DNA of 64,000 nt, taken from Lentimicrobiaceae bacterium. GTDB lineage: Bacteria > Bacteroidota > Bacteroidia > Bacteroidales > F082. The notes under the pieces were generated by a model. That model searched no databases. It saw only the letters and a program-made list of their open reading frames with translations, and was not told where the DNA came from. The translations under genes and the position numbers were made by a program. Each line of letters begins with the position of its first letter. Position 1 is the stretch's first letter. Location of the stretch: assembly GCA_015061315.1 (NCBI GenBank), contig SUWV01000005.1, positions 1-64,000 on the forward strand, given 5' to 3'. This document shows positions 16,742-25,026 of this stretch, one piece after another.

Positions 16742-16783
16742 TTTAGACATTAGACTTCAGACTTTAGACTTTCATTATATTTG
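16742..16783 (+). promoter_or_regulatory. promoter of rimM with an upstream TTAGACTT array
   Basis: TATATTTG at 16776-16783 is a -7 box 14 bases before the rimM start. Directly upstream, 16742-16773 is a short array of CTTTAGAC-type units covering where the -33 region would be. Confidence 0.6.
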
Positions 16784-16797
16784 CAAAAAAAATATTC

Positions 16798-17325
16798 ATG
16801 ACAAAAGATACATGTTTTTACGTCGGTAAAATAGTTAAGACTCATGGACTTAAAGGTGAGGTGACTCTGCGTATCGACAATGAGCAATTTGATGAGATAG
16901 GAGAATTAAACTATTTTCTTCTCGATATTAACGATAAGTTGATTCCATATTTTGTGGAAAATATTACCTTTCATTCTAATAAATCGTTTGTGCTTTTCCA
17001 AGATTTGAAAACATTGGAAGCTGCAAATCAACTCGTTGGAATTTCAGCCTATCTTCCTTTAGACTTACTTCCAGAAAAAGACGGTAACGATTTCTATTCT
17101 CATGAAGTAGTTGATTTCCTTGTTATTGATGAAGAAAAAGGTGAACTCGGTAAGGTTCAGGAAATAATAGAATATCCAACACAATCATTGATACAAATCG
17201 TAATCAATGGTAAAGAAGTTTTGATACCAATTCACGACGATATTATTCAAGATGTGAATAGGGAAGAGAAGAAGATTTATATCAAAGCTCCTAATGGCTT
17301 GATTGATATGTATTTGGAAAATTGA
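16798..17325 (+). CDS. rimM: ribosome maturation factor RimM
   Basis: A 175-residue protein needed for late maturation of the 30S head; it binds ribosomal protein S19. The N-terminal domain opens with YVGKIVKTHGLKGEV, the family hallmark. The C-terminal PRC-barrel-like domain includes VLIPIHDDIIQDV and ends with PNGLIDMYLEN. Length is normal. It is three bases from the next gene, so the two are co-transcribed. In many bacteria rimM follows rpsP; here rpsP is some 45 kb away. Confidence 0.95.
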   Translation: MTKDTCFYVGKIVKTHGLKGEVTLRIDNEQFDEIGELNYFLLDINDKLIPYFVENITFHSNKSFVLFQDLKTLEAANQLVGISAYLPLDLLPEKDGNDFYSHEVVDFLVIDEEKGELGKVQEIIEYPTQSLIQIVINGKEVLIPIHDDIIQDVNREEKKIYIKAPNGLIDMYLEN

Positions 17326-17328
17326 TTT

Positions 17329-18042
17329 ATGGATTGTCGTCCTTTTTTCTTTAAGCGATTTGGTATGTTTCATCATCGTTCTACGATGCGTATCGGGACT
17401 GATGCAGTCTTGTTTGCTCAATGGGTCGATGTGAAACCTTCTGATTGTGCGTTAGATATTGGAACAGGTAGCGGTGTCATTCCCTTGATTCTTTCGCAGA
17501 AAGGAATAGGTTCTGTTGATGCAGTAGAGTTAGATAAAGATTCATATGAAGAAGCAAAACAGAATTTCGAGATTTCTGTGTGGAATGAAAAGTTAAAAGT
17601 CATTAACACAGATGTAAGGATATTTGCTGATGATGTTAATGAAAATTATGATTTGATAGTCTCAAATCCTCCTTTTTATGCCAGCGACGTAAAGCCTATC
17701 AAAGAGAAAAAAGTGATGGCACGTCATGTCTCTACATTAAGTTTCAACGATCTTTTGATTTCTGCCAAGAAAATGATGAAAGGCGACGCTCGTTTTGCTG
17801 TGGTATTGCCGTTTTATGAGTCGCGTTTGTTCATAAAAGAAGCAGAAGGCTTGGGATTTCATCTTCAGAAAGAAATGCAGATAATTCCTATCGAAGGTAA
17901 AGACGCTAACAGAGTTAATATGCAGTTCGTTTTAAATGAAGTTGATGAGGTTGAGACAGAATTATTTACGATAAGAAATAAAGATTATTCCTATACGGAA
18001 GATTATAAAATTTTCCTTAAAGATTATTATTTAGATTTTTAA
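17329..18042 (+). CDS. trmN6: tRNA1(Val) (adenine37-N6)-methyltransferase-like protein
   Basis: A 237-residue SAM-dependent methyltransferase. It shows the YfiC/TrmN6 start FFFKRFGMFHHRSTMRIGTDAVL, a SAM-binding loop LDIGTGSGVI (about 42-51) and the N6-adenine catalytic motif NPPF (about 112-115). Known relatives methylate A37 of tRNA1(Val). It follows rimM by three bases, a sensible pairing of RNA-maturation genes. Family is clear; exact tRNA target is by homology only. Confidence 0.88.
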   Translation: MDCRPFFFKRFGMFHHRSTMRIGTDAVLFAQWVDVKPSDCALDIGTGSGVIPLILSQKGIGSVDAVELDKDSYEEAKQNFEISVWNEKLKVINTDVRIFADDVNENYDLIVSNPPFYASDVKPIKEKKVMARHVSTLSFNDLLISAKKMMKGDARFAVVLPFYESRLFIKEAEGLGFHLQKEMQIIPIEGKDANRVNMQFVLNEVDEVETELFTIRNKDYSYTEDYKIFLKDYYLDF

Positions 18043-18086
18043 TAAAATTTATTACAAGATTTAACGTTTGATGAACTTGAATTTTG

Positions 18087-18094
18087 TATTTTTG
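18087..18094 (+). promoter_or_regulatory. promoter before the small lipoprotein gene
   Basis: TATTTTTG -7 box with a TTTG at 18067-18070 (16-base spacing, slightly short). The start codon is 18 bases downstream. Confidence 0.5.
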
Positions 18095-18112
18095 TAAAAG
18101 ATTTTTAACATT

Positions 18113-18442
18113 ATGAAAAAGATATTAAATATAGTAGCATTTGTTTTATTATTAACAATGGTGTCGTGTTCACCTTCACCAGTGGGAACATGGATTGAGA
18201 CAACAGGAGGCTCGGAGGAAATAGGCTTCAATCTCAATAAAGATGCTTCTGCAAGTTCAATAAATATGGGTTATGTTGATTTTAATCAATGGGAAAAAAA
18301 TGGTGACCTGCTGATTTTGAAAGGTGATTATTTGGGCTCTAACAAAAGAGAATTTTCAGATACAATGAAAATAGAATCAATAACTAAAACAGAATTGACG
18401 CTTTCCCAAGGCGGTTATTCAGTAACTTACATCAAGAAATAA
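18113..18442 (+). CDS. small lipocalin-like lipoprotein
   Basis: A 109-residue predicted lipoprotein: signal peptide followed by the lipobox MVSC (Cys at 19). The mature part starts with SPVGTWIE and proceeds through short predicted beta strands with alternating polar and hydrophobic residues, like the lipocalin-like stress proteins of Bacteroidetes (PxGTWxxT opening). It lies 15 bases before the carbamate kinase gene and shares its direction, so they may form one transcript. Ligand and role unknown. Confidence 0.7.
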   Translation: MKKILNIVAFVLLLTMVSCSPSPVGTWIETTGGSEEIGFNLNKDASASSINMGYVDFNQWEKNGDLLILKGDYLGSNKREFSDTMKIESITKTELTLSQGGYSVTYIKK

Positions 18443-18457
18443 TTAAATAATAAATAT

Positions 18458-19399
18458 ATGAGTAAATTAGTCGTCGTTGCTCTCGGCGGTAATGCCTTAT
18501 TGAGAAGCAACCAAAAAGGTACTTATCAGGAACAGATTGCTAATGTTACAGAAACATGTCAAGCTTTGACTGATATTTTAAAAAGAGGTAATCGCTTGAT
18601 TATCGGTCACGGTAACGGTCCTCAGGTAGGTAACGTTATGTTACAGCACGAAGCTGGCTTGAAAACTTTCGACTTGCCTTCAATGCCAATGGATTACTGT
18701 GTTTCAGAGACACAAGGTTCTATAGGTTATCTTATCGAATTAGGATTTAAAAAAGTTCTTGCACAAGAAAAGATTAACAGAAATGTTGTTACTTTGGTGA
18801 CACAAGTAGTTGTTGATGAGAACGATCCTATGTTCCAAAATCCAACTAAGCCTGTAGGTCCTTATTACACACATGAGGAAGCTGAAGAGTTTGCTGAACA
18901 GACAGGCGCTATCTTCCGTGAAGACCCAAGAGGTCGTGGATGGCGTAAAGTCGTTCCATCACCACAGCCAATAAAAATTAACAATATAGAAATCGTTAAG
19001 ACTTTGACTGACGCTGGTCATATCGTCGTGACTGTTGGTGGCGGCGGTATTCCTGTCGTTGAGAAAAACGGTGTTGTGGAAGGTGTTGAAGCTGTTATCG
19101 ATAAAGACCTCGCTTCATCATTGGCTGCTATTCAAGCTGGTGCTGACGAATTTTATATCTTGACAGACGTGCCTCAGGCATATATCAATTTCAAGAAGGA
19201 AAACCAACAGGCTCTTGGCAGAATCTCTATAACAGAAGCTAAGAAACATCTTGCTGACGGTCAGTTTACTGAAGGTAGCATGGCTCCTAAGATGCGCGCC
19301 GCTATCAAATTTGTTGAAGCAACAGGTAAAGAAGCTGTTATCACTGACGCTACAACATTGTCGGACGAAAACGGCGGAACAAGAATTTATGCTGAATAA
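18458..19399 (+). CDS. arcC: carbamate kinase
   Basis: A 313-residue enzyme of the amino-acid-kinase fold that makes ATP and carbamate from carbamoyl phosphate. Seen: VVVALGGNALL at the start, GHGNGPQVGN, a central VGGGGIPVV nucleotide/substrate loop, and the C-terminal GSMAPKMRAAI block. Length is standard. The partners arcA (arginine deiminase) and arcB (ornithine transcarbamylase) are not adjacent, so the pathway (arginine, agmatine or purine breakdown) is undecided. A strong bidirectional terminator follows. Confidence 0.95.
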   Translation: MSKLVVVALGGNALLRSNQKGTYQEQIANVTETCQALTDILKRGNRLIIGHGNGPQVGNVMLQHEAGLKTFDLPSMPMDYCVSETQGSIGYLIELGFKKVLAQEKINRNVVTLVTQVVVDENDPMFQNPTKPVGPYYTHEEAEEFAEQTGAIFREDPRGRGWRKVVPSPQPIKINNIEIVKTLTDAGHIVVTVGGGGIPVVEKNGVVEGVEAVIDKDLASSLAAIQAGADEFYILTDVPQAYINFKKENQQALGRISITEAKKHLADGQFTEGSMAPKMRAAIKFVEATGKEAVITDATTLSDENGGTRIYAE

Positions 19400-19420
19400 T
19401 TTTTTGTTTTCTTATATAGA

Positions 19421-19453
19421 ATAAGGTGTGATACATATCACACCTTATTTTTT
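19421..19453. terminator. bidirectional terminator between arcC and dnaB
   Basis: Perfect 12-bp stem ATAAGGTGTGAT/ATCACACCTTAT (19421-19432, 19437-19448) with a four-base loop, followed by a run of T on the plus strand and preceded by an A-rich segment. It serves the two convergent genes. Confidence 0.9.
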
Positions 19454-20986
19454 TTATGCTCCTAAGAAATCGTCGTTCATCCTTGATGAGACTACTTTCG
19501 TCGTGAACTGTTCAAAGTTACTGTTAGGCATTATGTTAGTGTTGCCTCCTCCTTCAATATCGCCGTATGTTTCAACGACATCTTCAAACTTAGCATATTG
19601 TCCGACAAATTTCAATGTCACATCGCCGAGCTTACCGTTACGGTGTTTTGCGATACTGATGACGGCTTTGCCTTTTGCCGAGTCGCCGTTTTCGTCTTCT
19701 GATAGTCCGTAATATTCAGGACGATATATGAACAATACCATATCGGCGTCTTGTTCTATAGCTCCAGATTCACGCAAGTCGGATAGGATAGGCTTCTTAG
19801 AGCCTGGACGTGTCTCGACGCTACGGCTTAACTGTGACAAGGCTAAAACAGGAACGTTCAATTCTTTAGCTAAACTCTTTAATGAACGGCTGATAGTACT
19901 GATTTCCTGCTCACGAGTTCCTCCCTTGTCGCCTTTGGCTGTCATTAACTGAAGATAGTCGATGAATATCATCTGAATATCATGTTGTTGCTTGAGACGG
20001 CGGCATTTAGCTCTGAGGTCGAAGATTGATAATTGTGCGGTGTCGTCTATAAATATTTTTGCATTTACTAATGGCGATACCATTGTATTAAGTTGCTGCC
20101 ATTCGTATTCTGCGAGATTTCCTGTTCTCAATTTATCTGCTGTCAAAGATGTCTCGGTGGAGATGAGACGTGTAACTAATTGTACTGACGACATTTCCAA
20201 AGAGAAGAAGGCTATTGGCTTGTTGAAGTCGACGGCAGCGTTACGAGCTAAGTTCAAAGCGAATGCCGTTTTACCCATACTTGGACGCGCTGCTAATATG
20301 ATAAGGTCTGATTTCTGCCATCCTTGTGTGATGCGGTCTAATTCAGTATAGCCGGAAGGTACGCCTCTTAAACTTGCTCCGTCATTACGAGCCTTCTCAA
20401 TATCTGCAATCGCCATGCTGACCAAATCAGGCATCTGGTCGTGACTGCGTTTTAGATTGTTCTCACTGATTTGGAATAACTTGTTCTCGGCTTTATCTAA
20501 TAAATCGAAAATATCAGTGGTGTCTTCGTATGCGTCTTTAATAATCTCAGAAGAAATTACTATGAGCTGACGCTGGATGTATTTCTGTAAGATGATACGT
20601 GCGTGATATTCAATGTTTGCTGAACTTACCACGCGATTTGTCAATTGTGAAATATAATAAGGACCGCCAACGATTTCCAAATTACCAGAACTTTTCAGTT
20701 GGTTTGTAACAGTCAAAATATCAATTGGCTCTGATTTTCCAAATAAATCTTTTATTGCGGTGAATATCAGCTGATGAGCTTCTTTGTAGAAGACCTCAGG
20801 TGTCAACATGTCTATCACAGCATTGACGGCTCCTTTTTCAAGCATCATCGCTCCAAGTACGACTTCTTCTAAGTCGATGGCTTGCGGTGGAACTCTGCCT
20901 TGATTTGCTAAAATCTCATTAGGAATGCTGGCGGCTCTTGTCCTGCCAAATCCTGTTCTCGTATAATTTGTATGCTCATTATTCAT
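19454..20986 (-). CDS. dnaB: replicative DNA helicase DnaB
   Basis: A 510-residue hexameric 5'-3' helicase that unwinds DNA at the replication fork. The N-terminal DnaB_N domain carries PPQAIDLEEVVLGAMM (about 33-48). The C-terminal RecA-like domain has Walker A ARPSMGKTA, Walker B IFIDYLQLM and the SRSVETRPGSKKP arginine-finger region. Length is slightly above the E. coli protein, owing to N- and C-terminal tails. No intein was seen. The gene stands alone between two convergent/parallel units. Confidence 0.96.
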   Translation of the reverse strand: MNNEHTNYTRTGFGRTRAASIPNEILANQGRVPPQAIDLEEVVLGAMMLEKGAVNAVIDMLTPEVFYKEAHQLIFTAIKDLFGKSEPIDILTVTNQLKSSGNLEIVGGPYYISQLTNRVVSSANIEYHARIILQKYIQRQLIVISSEIIKDAYEDTTDIFDLLDKAENKLFQISENNLKRSHDQMPDLVSMAIADIEKARNDGASLRGVPSGYTELDRITQGWQKSDLIILAARPSMGKTAFALNLARNAAVDFNKPIAFFSLEMSSVQLVTRLISTETSLTADKLRTGNLAEYEWQQLNTMVSPLVNAKIFIDDTAQLSIFDLRAKCRRLKQQHDIQMIFIDYLQLMTAKGDKGGTREQEISTISRSLKSLAKELNVPVLALSQLSRSVETRPGSKKPILSDLRESGAIEQDADMVLFIYRPEYYGLSEDENGDSAKGKAVISIAKHRNGKLGDVTLKFVGQYAKFEDVVETYGDIEGGGNTNIMPNSNFEQFTTKVVSSRMNDDFLGA

Positions 20987-21070
20987 GCTTCAAAATTACA
21001 ACAAAAAATTGCATGTTGATTAAATGTTGATAACTTTTATTGCTTGTGTAAAGTGTACTAAATCAATGAT

Positions 21071-22471
21071 TTATTTTAACAGGAATTTATATGCCTTTTG
21101 AAGATATTTGTTCTCTTCTTCCATGTCTTGACCAACCAAAATACGTTCTAACTCATTGTCGCTTGTGGCATTAAGTATAATTCTGCTGTGTTCAAAAATG
21201 CTTTCAGATGGAAATAGTCCTTCGTAGATTGTCTTCAAAGAAAAATCATATTTTGTCTTTTTGTAGAAGAAATCTGAATTTTTTAAAACATCTTTTAGGT
21301 TAATTATTTTAAACAAAACTTCTTTCGACTCTATGATGTTGTAGCGTTGCATCATGAGGTTTATATTTTGTGGTGAGAAGTAAACGACTTTCTCATAACG
21401 TTTAAGTTCTTCTGTTAAAATTTTTAAACCTTCTTCCATCTTAGAATAATCGTCGAAGCAATTCCATTCTTTTGTTTCGCCACTTTCGTTTGATAATATT
21501 GAGAATGCGGAAATTATCTCCTGATATGGTTTATGCCCGTCTAATAATGGTATGGCAGGGCTGTAAAACAATATGTTAAGAAAGGCGACAGATTCTGTTC
21601 TCTTGCCGATAAGGTCGTAGAATTTTTTATAATTGATATAGAAGGTGTCTTGTTCTAAGGCATCGAGCTGATACATCTCAGTCGATAGAGGATCTAAAAA
21701 TCTTTTGAAACCTTTGTTGTTTTGTATTCCGCTGTTATATAATGAGAACAGGTCTTTGTCGCTGAATGCCGTAGTGTGCAAGAAACTGTTGTCTTCGACT
21801 TTCTTCCAGCAATGTCCGAGGAATTCGCATTTGTAAGGGGTAAAGCACTGAGTTCCAATATTAACTCGTGGAGCGTTGCTGAGATTAACGATGTCTTTAA
21901 ATTTATTAACATTCTCGTCAATAATATCTAATTGTTGTTCTGCATATTCTTTTACTGATTTAAAGACAAAGAGTTCGTTGATGTCAATTTCTCCGTTTTT
22001 AACATAATTTTCATTAACATACATCAGTTGCATGTCGCTGATAGGTACTTTGCATCCATTTAAAACATAATATTGAAGAGCTGCGTCTTTGTAGTAAGTG
22101 TCGCTTAAAGACAGTGAGCTTTTCACTTCTATGGCGCGCCATTTTTCTTCGTCACGAACTAAGATGTCGAGCATGATTAGAGTATCGTTATAAATGAAAA
22201 TCGCTTCATACATCACATTGATATTCGGGTCGTTGAGATTTTTCATTGTCTGCTCGAACATCTTTCCAAACTGACTCGGAGATGCTGGTGTCATGTTTAC
22301 GCCATTTGGAAAATAAGTCCTTGCCAAGACGCCTACATCTGTGCCTCTTTTGAATTTCGCTCTTTGTGCAATGCTAAGCTTGTCGCGAAGATATGGATGT
22401 TTCTTGTACATATAGAGCGATTTAGGACATTGTTCTCCTTTTATATATGTAGATTTTGAAAGTATATGCAT
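21071..22471 (-). CDS. Cas4-like PD-(D/E)XK Fe-S nuclease (DUF2779-type)
   Basis: A 466-residue protein. The N-terminal half looks like a Cas4/RecB-type nuclease: E90, D102, the E115-V-K117 catalytic strand and Q133-x-Y135. One early Cys (C15, in GEQCPKSLYM) and a later trio C209, C215, C221 sit where Cas4 and AddB enzymes hold a [4Fe-4S] cluster. The C-terminal half resembles DUF2779 but is not further recognised. No cas1, cas2 or repeat array is present. It follows the MATE gene by one base, so it is surely co-transcribed. Relatives are often annotated only as DUF2779. Nuclease activity is predicted from residues, not proven. Confidence 0.75.
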   Translation of the reverse strand: MHILSKSTYIKGEQCPKSLYMYKKHPYLRDKLSIAQRAKFKRGTDVGVLARTYFPNGVNMTPASPSQFGKMFEQTMKNLNDPNINVMYEAIFIYNDTLIMLDILVRDEEKWRAIEVKSSLSLSDTYYKDAALQYYVLNGCKVPISDMQLMYVNENYVKNGEIDINELFVFKSVKEYAEQQLDIIDENVNKFKDIVNLSNAPRVNIGTQCFTPYKCEFLGHCWKKVEDNSFLHTTAFSDKDLFSLYNSGIQNNKGFKRFLDPLSTEMYQLDALEQDTFYINYKKFYDLIGKRTESVAFLNILFYSPAIPLLDGHKPYQEIISAFSILSNESGETKEWNCFDDYSKMEEGLKILTEELKRYEKVVYFSPQNINLMMQRYNIIESKEVLFKIINLKDVLKNSDFFYKKTKYDFSLKTIYEGLFPSESIFEHSRIILNATSDNELERILVGQDMEEENKYLQKAYKFLLK

Positions 22472-22472
22472 G

Positions 22473-23780
22473 TTAATTATTTTTAACAGTGTTAATAATA
22501 TTCTTCTTATACAATAATGTCATTACGCTTCCTCTTGCAATCATAAAACCTAAGAATGCTAACCATAAGCCGTGATTGCCGAATTTTGGCGTTAAGATAT
22601 ACCATAAAGGAAGGAAGATGAAAATAGTAGATATTATCATGGTGTTTCTTATTGCTTTAGAAGCTGTTGCACCGATATAAATACCGTCCCATATAAAAGC
22701 AGCAAATGTTATTAGCGGTATTATAGTCATGTAAATGTAATATGGCTGAATTTCTGTTAAAATTTCAGTGTTGTCGGATATTATTCTCACGAATGTCTCT
22801 GGGAATAATGCGTAAAGTATTGAAAATGGTATGCTTATGGCAAATCCCCACAATAGGAGAAGTCGTATGACTTTCTGAAGGTTCGCTTTGTCGTTAGAGC
22901 CTACAAACTTACCGACGAGTGCTTCGCCAGCGTATGCGAAACCGTCGGTAAAATATGAGAATATATAAAACGATTGTAATAAAATCATGTTGATAGCTAA
23001 TATGTTATCGCCTAACTTCGCAGATTGATTTGTGAAGAAAGCGATGCTTATAATAAGTAGGAAACTGCGAATCATGAAGTCGGTATTGACTTTAAAGAAG
23101 CGTTTTATTTTTTCTATGTTAAATAAAATTTGAAAATTAATTTTAACAAAATAAGATTTGTAATTTTTTATTAACAGTACTATTGCTAAGGTGAGCCCGC
23201 AATATTGAGCTAAGACAGTTCCTAATGCGACGCCGTTTACGTCCTGTTTTAAAATTATTACAAAGAGGAAGCTAAGGATGATATTCATCACATTAATTAA
23301 TATAGCGATGAACATCGGTATTTTGGTGTTTTGCATTCCTACGAACCAGCCATTTAGACAATAGAGGAGAATGTTTGCTGGCGCTGCCCATATTCTTACA
23401 TAAAAATATGTTATTGCTAAAGATTTTACTTCATCGCTGCCATCGAGTAACAGACTGCTTATTTTTGCAATGGGAATTTGAAGTATTAATATTAATAGTA
23501 TGATTGGTATTCCGATGCAGACAGAGCGATATAAGGAGTAAATTATTTCGGTTTTATCGTCGTTGCCCAATGACTGAGCGGTAAATCCTGTCGTGCCAGC
23601 ACGTAAAAAACTGAAGAAAGAATATAGAACACTGAATATAGTACCTCCGAGAGCTATAGCTCCGATATATATCGCAGAGCCTAAATGTCCCATTAAAATC
23701 ATATCAACTAAACCTAATAATGGTATCGTTATGTTGCTGATAATGTTGGGAATTGCTAATTTTAAAATTGATTTATTCAC
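22473..23780 (-). CDS. MATE-family efflux transporter
   Basis: A 435-residue inner-membrane protein with about twelve hydrophobic segments in two homologous halves, as in DinF/NorM-type exporters that pump cations or drugs in exchange for sodium or protons. The start LAIPNIISNITIPLLGLVDMILMGHLG is the family's first-helix signature, with the Asp that couples ions. It ends one base before the Cas4-like gene. A cluster of CCACA motifs lies upstream at 23843-23904. Substrate unknown. Confidence 0.9.
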   Translation of the reverse strand: MNKSILKLAIPNIISNITIPLLGLVDMILMGHLGSAIYIGAIALGGTIFSVLYSFFSFLRAGTTGFTAQSLGNDDKTEIIYSLYRSVCIGIPIILLILILQIPIAKISSLLLDGSDEVKSLAITYFYVRIWAAPANILLYCLNGWFVGMQNTKIPMFIAILINVMNIILSFLFVIILKQDVNGVALGTVLAQYCGLTLAIVLLIKNYKSYFVKINFQILFNIEKIKRFFKVNTDFMIRSFLLIISIAFFTNQSAKLGDNILAINMILLQSFYIFSYFTDGFAYAGEALVGKFVGSNDKANLQKVIRLLLLWGFAISIPFSILYALFPETFVRIISDNTEILTEIQPYYIYMTIIPLITFAAFIWDGIYIGATASKAIRNTMIISTIFIFLPLWYILTPKFGNHGLWLAFLGFMIARGSVMTLLYKKNIINTVKNN

Positions 23781-23842
23781 CTTGATTTCTTTTTTTACAA
23801 AAATAATGAAATAGATTTTTTCGACCTAATATTTTTATAAAA

Positions 23843-23904
23843 TTATTCACAATATATTCCACAACAAACTGTGGAGTATTGTAGAAAAATTCCACATCTC
23901 CACA
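23843..23904. promoter_or_regulatory. cluster of CCACA / DnaA-box-like motifs
   Basis: Within 62 bases: TTATTCACA (23843-23851), TATTCCACA (23855-23863), CTGTGGAGT (23869-23877, reverse strand), AATTCCACA (23888-23896), ATCTCCACA (23896-23904). The second and third form an inverted repeat TCCACA/TGTGGA. The first fits the relaxed DnaA box TTWTNCACA; the rest share only the core. It could be an operator for the divergent genes, or DnaA sites. Confidence 0.4.
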
Positions 23905-23928
23905 TGTTGTAGATTCAAAAAAAATTAT

Positions 23929-23936
23929 TAAATTTG
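23929..23936 (+). promoter_or_regulatory. -7 box TAAATTTG before the coiled-coil lipoprotein
   Basis: TAAATTTG with a TTGT at 23907-23910 (18-base spacing). The start codon at 24053 is about 117 bases downstream, leaving a long 5' leader with no obvious hairpin. Confidence 0.5.
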
Positions 23937-24052
23937 CAAAGTCTAAAGTGATTATCAGCAAATTGAAAGAATAATGACGATTTGTTTTCTTTGGTATGAA
24001 TTTAGATTAAATAATATTGAATTGAACACTAACTTAATTAAAACTTAAAATA

Positions 24053-24898
24053 ATGAAAAAAACTTTAACAATTTTATCAGTAGCATTAGTAGCTTTAATG
24101 TTAAGCTCATGCGTAGAGAAGTCAAAGAAGTATCAACAATTATTAGCAGAGAAAGACGCTGTCGTTCTTGAAAACCAAAACATTGAAAAAGAATATAATG
24201 CAGCTCTTGGTATTATCAGCGACGTTGAAAATAGTCTTAGTGCAATTCGCGATGCAGAAGGTTTGATGTTAATCAAAGGTGAAAACAATACACAAAGAGA
24301 TCAACTCAACTCAGAATTGATTCAAATCAAAGAACAAATGGCTGAAAATCGTGCAAAATTAGATTCTTTGTCAAACGTTCTTGAAAAATCAAATAAAGAT
24401 AGATCATATCTCCGCAACACTGTAAAGAAATTACAGGCTCAATTAGCTGAAAAAGAAGCTACAATCGTTGCAATGCAAGAACAACTTGCACAAAAAGATG
24501 AAGAAATCGCTGGTTTGAACACACAAGTTTCAAACTTGAACGAAGACCTCACAAAAGTTACAGCTGAAAAAGACGAACAAAGCCGTATCATCGCTGACCA
24601 AATCACAGAAATCAACACTGTATACTATGTTGGCGCAACAAAGAAAGCTTTGAAAGCTAACGGTATCTTAACTTCAAAATATATCTTGAGACAAGAAGTT
24701 CCAGCTGAAACTTTCACAAAAGCTGACAAACGTGAACTCAAAGAAATCGTTTTCGAAACAAAGAAAGCTAAGGTTCTCTCAGCTCACCCAACAGAATCAT
24801 ACACAATCGTATCGAAAGATAATCAATCAGTATTACAAATTACCAACCCAGAATTATTCTGGAGTGTAACCAAATATTTGGTCGTCGTTACCAAATAA
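24053..24898 (+). CDS. coiled-coil lipoprotein
   Basis: A 281-residue predicted lipoprotein: signal peptide with lipobox LSSC (Cys near 20), then a long helical region (about 25-185) rich in Glu, Lys, Gln and Leu in heptad style. A small C-terminal domain (about 190-281) starts INTVYYVGATKKAL and contains KADKRELKEIVFETKKAKVLSAHPTESY. The layout resembles proteins annotated in Bacteroidetes as Cbp1-family adhesins, but that name is a guess. The codon pattern suggests high expression. A strong terminator follows. Probably a periplasmic or surface spacer protein. Confidence 0.75.
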   Translation: MKKTLTILSVALVALMLSSCVEKSKKYQQLLAEKDAVVLENQNIEKEYNAALGIISDVENSLSAIRDAEGLMLIKGENNTQRDQLNSELIQIKEQMAENRAKLDSLSNVLEKSNKDRSYLRNTVKKLQAQLAEKEATIVAMQEQLAQKDEEIAGLNTQVSNLNEDLTKVTAEKDEQSRIIADQITEINTVYYVGATKKALKANGILTSKYILRQEVPAETFTKADKRELKEIVFETKKAKVLSAHPTESYTIVSKDNQSVLQITNPELFWSVTKYLVVVTK

Positions 24899-24926
24899 TT
24901 TTTCTGCTCGTTTTCAATATTATGAG

Positions 24927-24961
24927 AATCCGGTATCGCCAGATATCGGATTTTCTTTTTT
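24927..24961 (+). terminator. terminator after the coiled-coil lipoprotein
   Basis: Stem AATCCGgTAT/ATAtCGGATT (one wobble pair) around CGCCAG, followed by TTTTCTTTTTTT. Confidence 0.85.
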
Positions 24962-24999
24962 TATTTACTTGTTGCTTACTTTTGCTTTGAAATATTCAT

Positions 25000-25007
25000 T
25001 AAATTTG
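25000..25007 (+). promoter_or_regulatory. -7 box before the second sigma-54 regulator
   Basis: TAAATTTG, 20 bases before the start codon at 25027. A TTTG at 24981-24984 is a possible but rather close -33 element. Confidence 0.5.
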
Positions 25008-25026
25008 CATTTAGTATTTTGCAGCG

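Noticed and set aside
21071..22471. Cas4-like gene as part of a CRISPR-Cas locus
   Set aside because: No cas1, cas2, effector or repeat array in the window.
23843..23904. Chromosomal origin of replication
   Set aside because: Only one motif fits a DnaA box; dnaA/dnaN are absent; kept only as a motif cluster.
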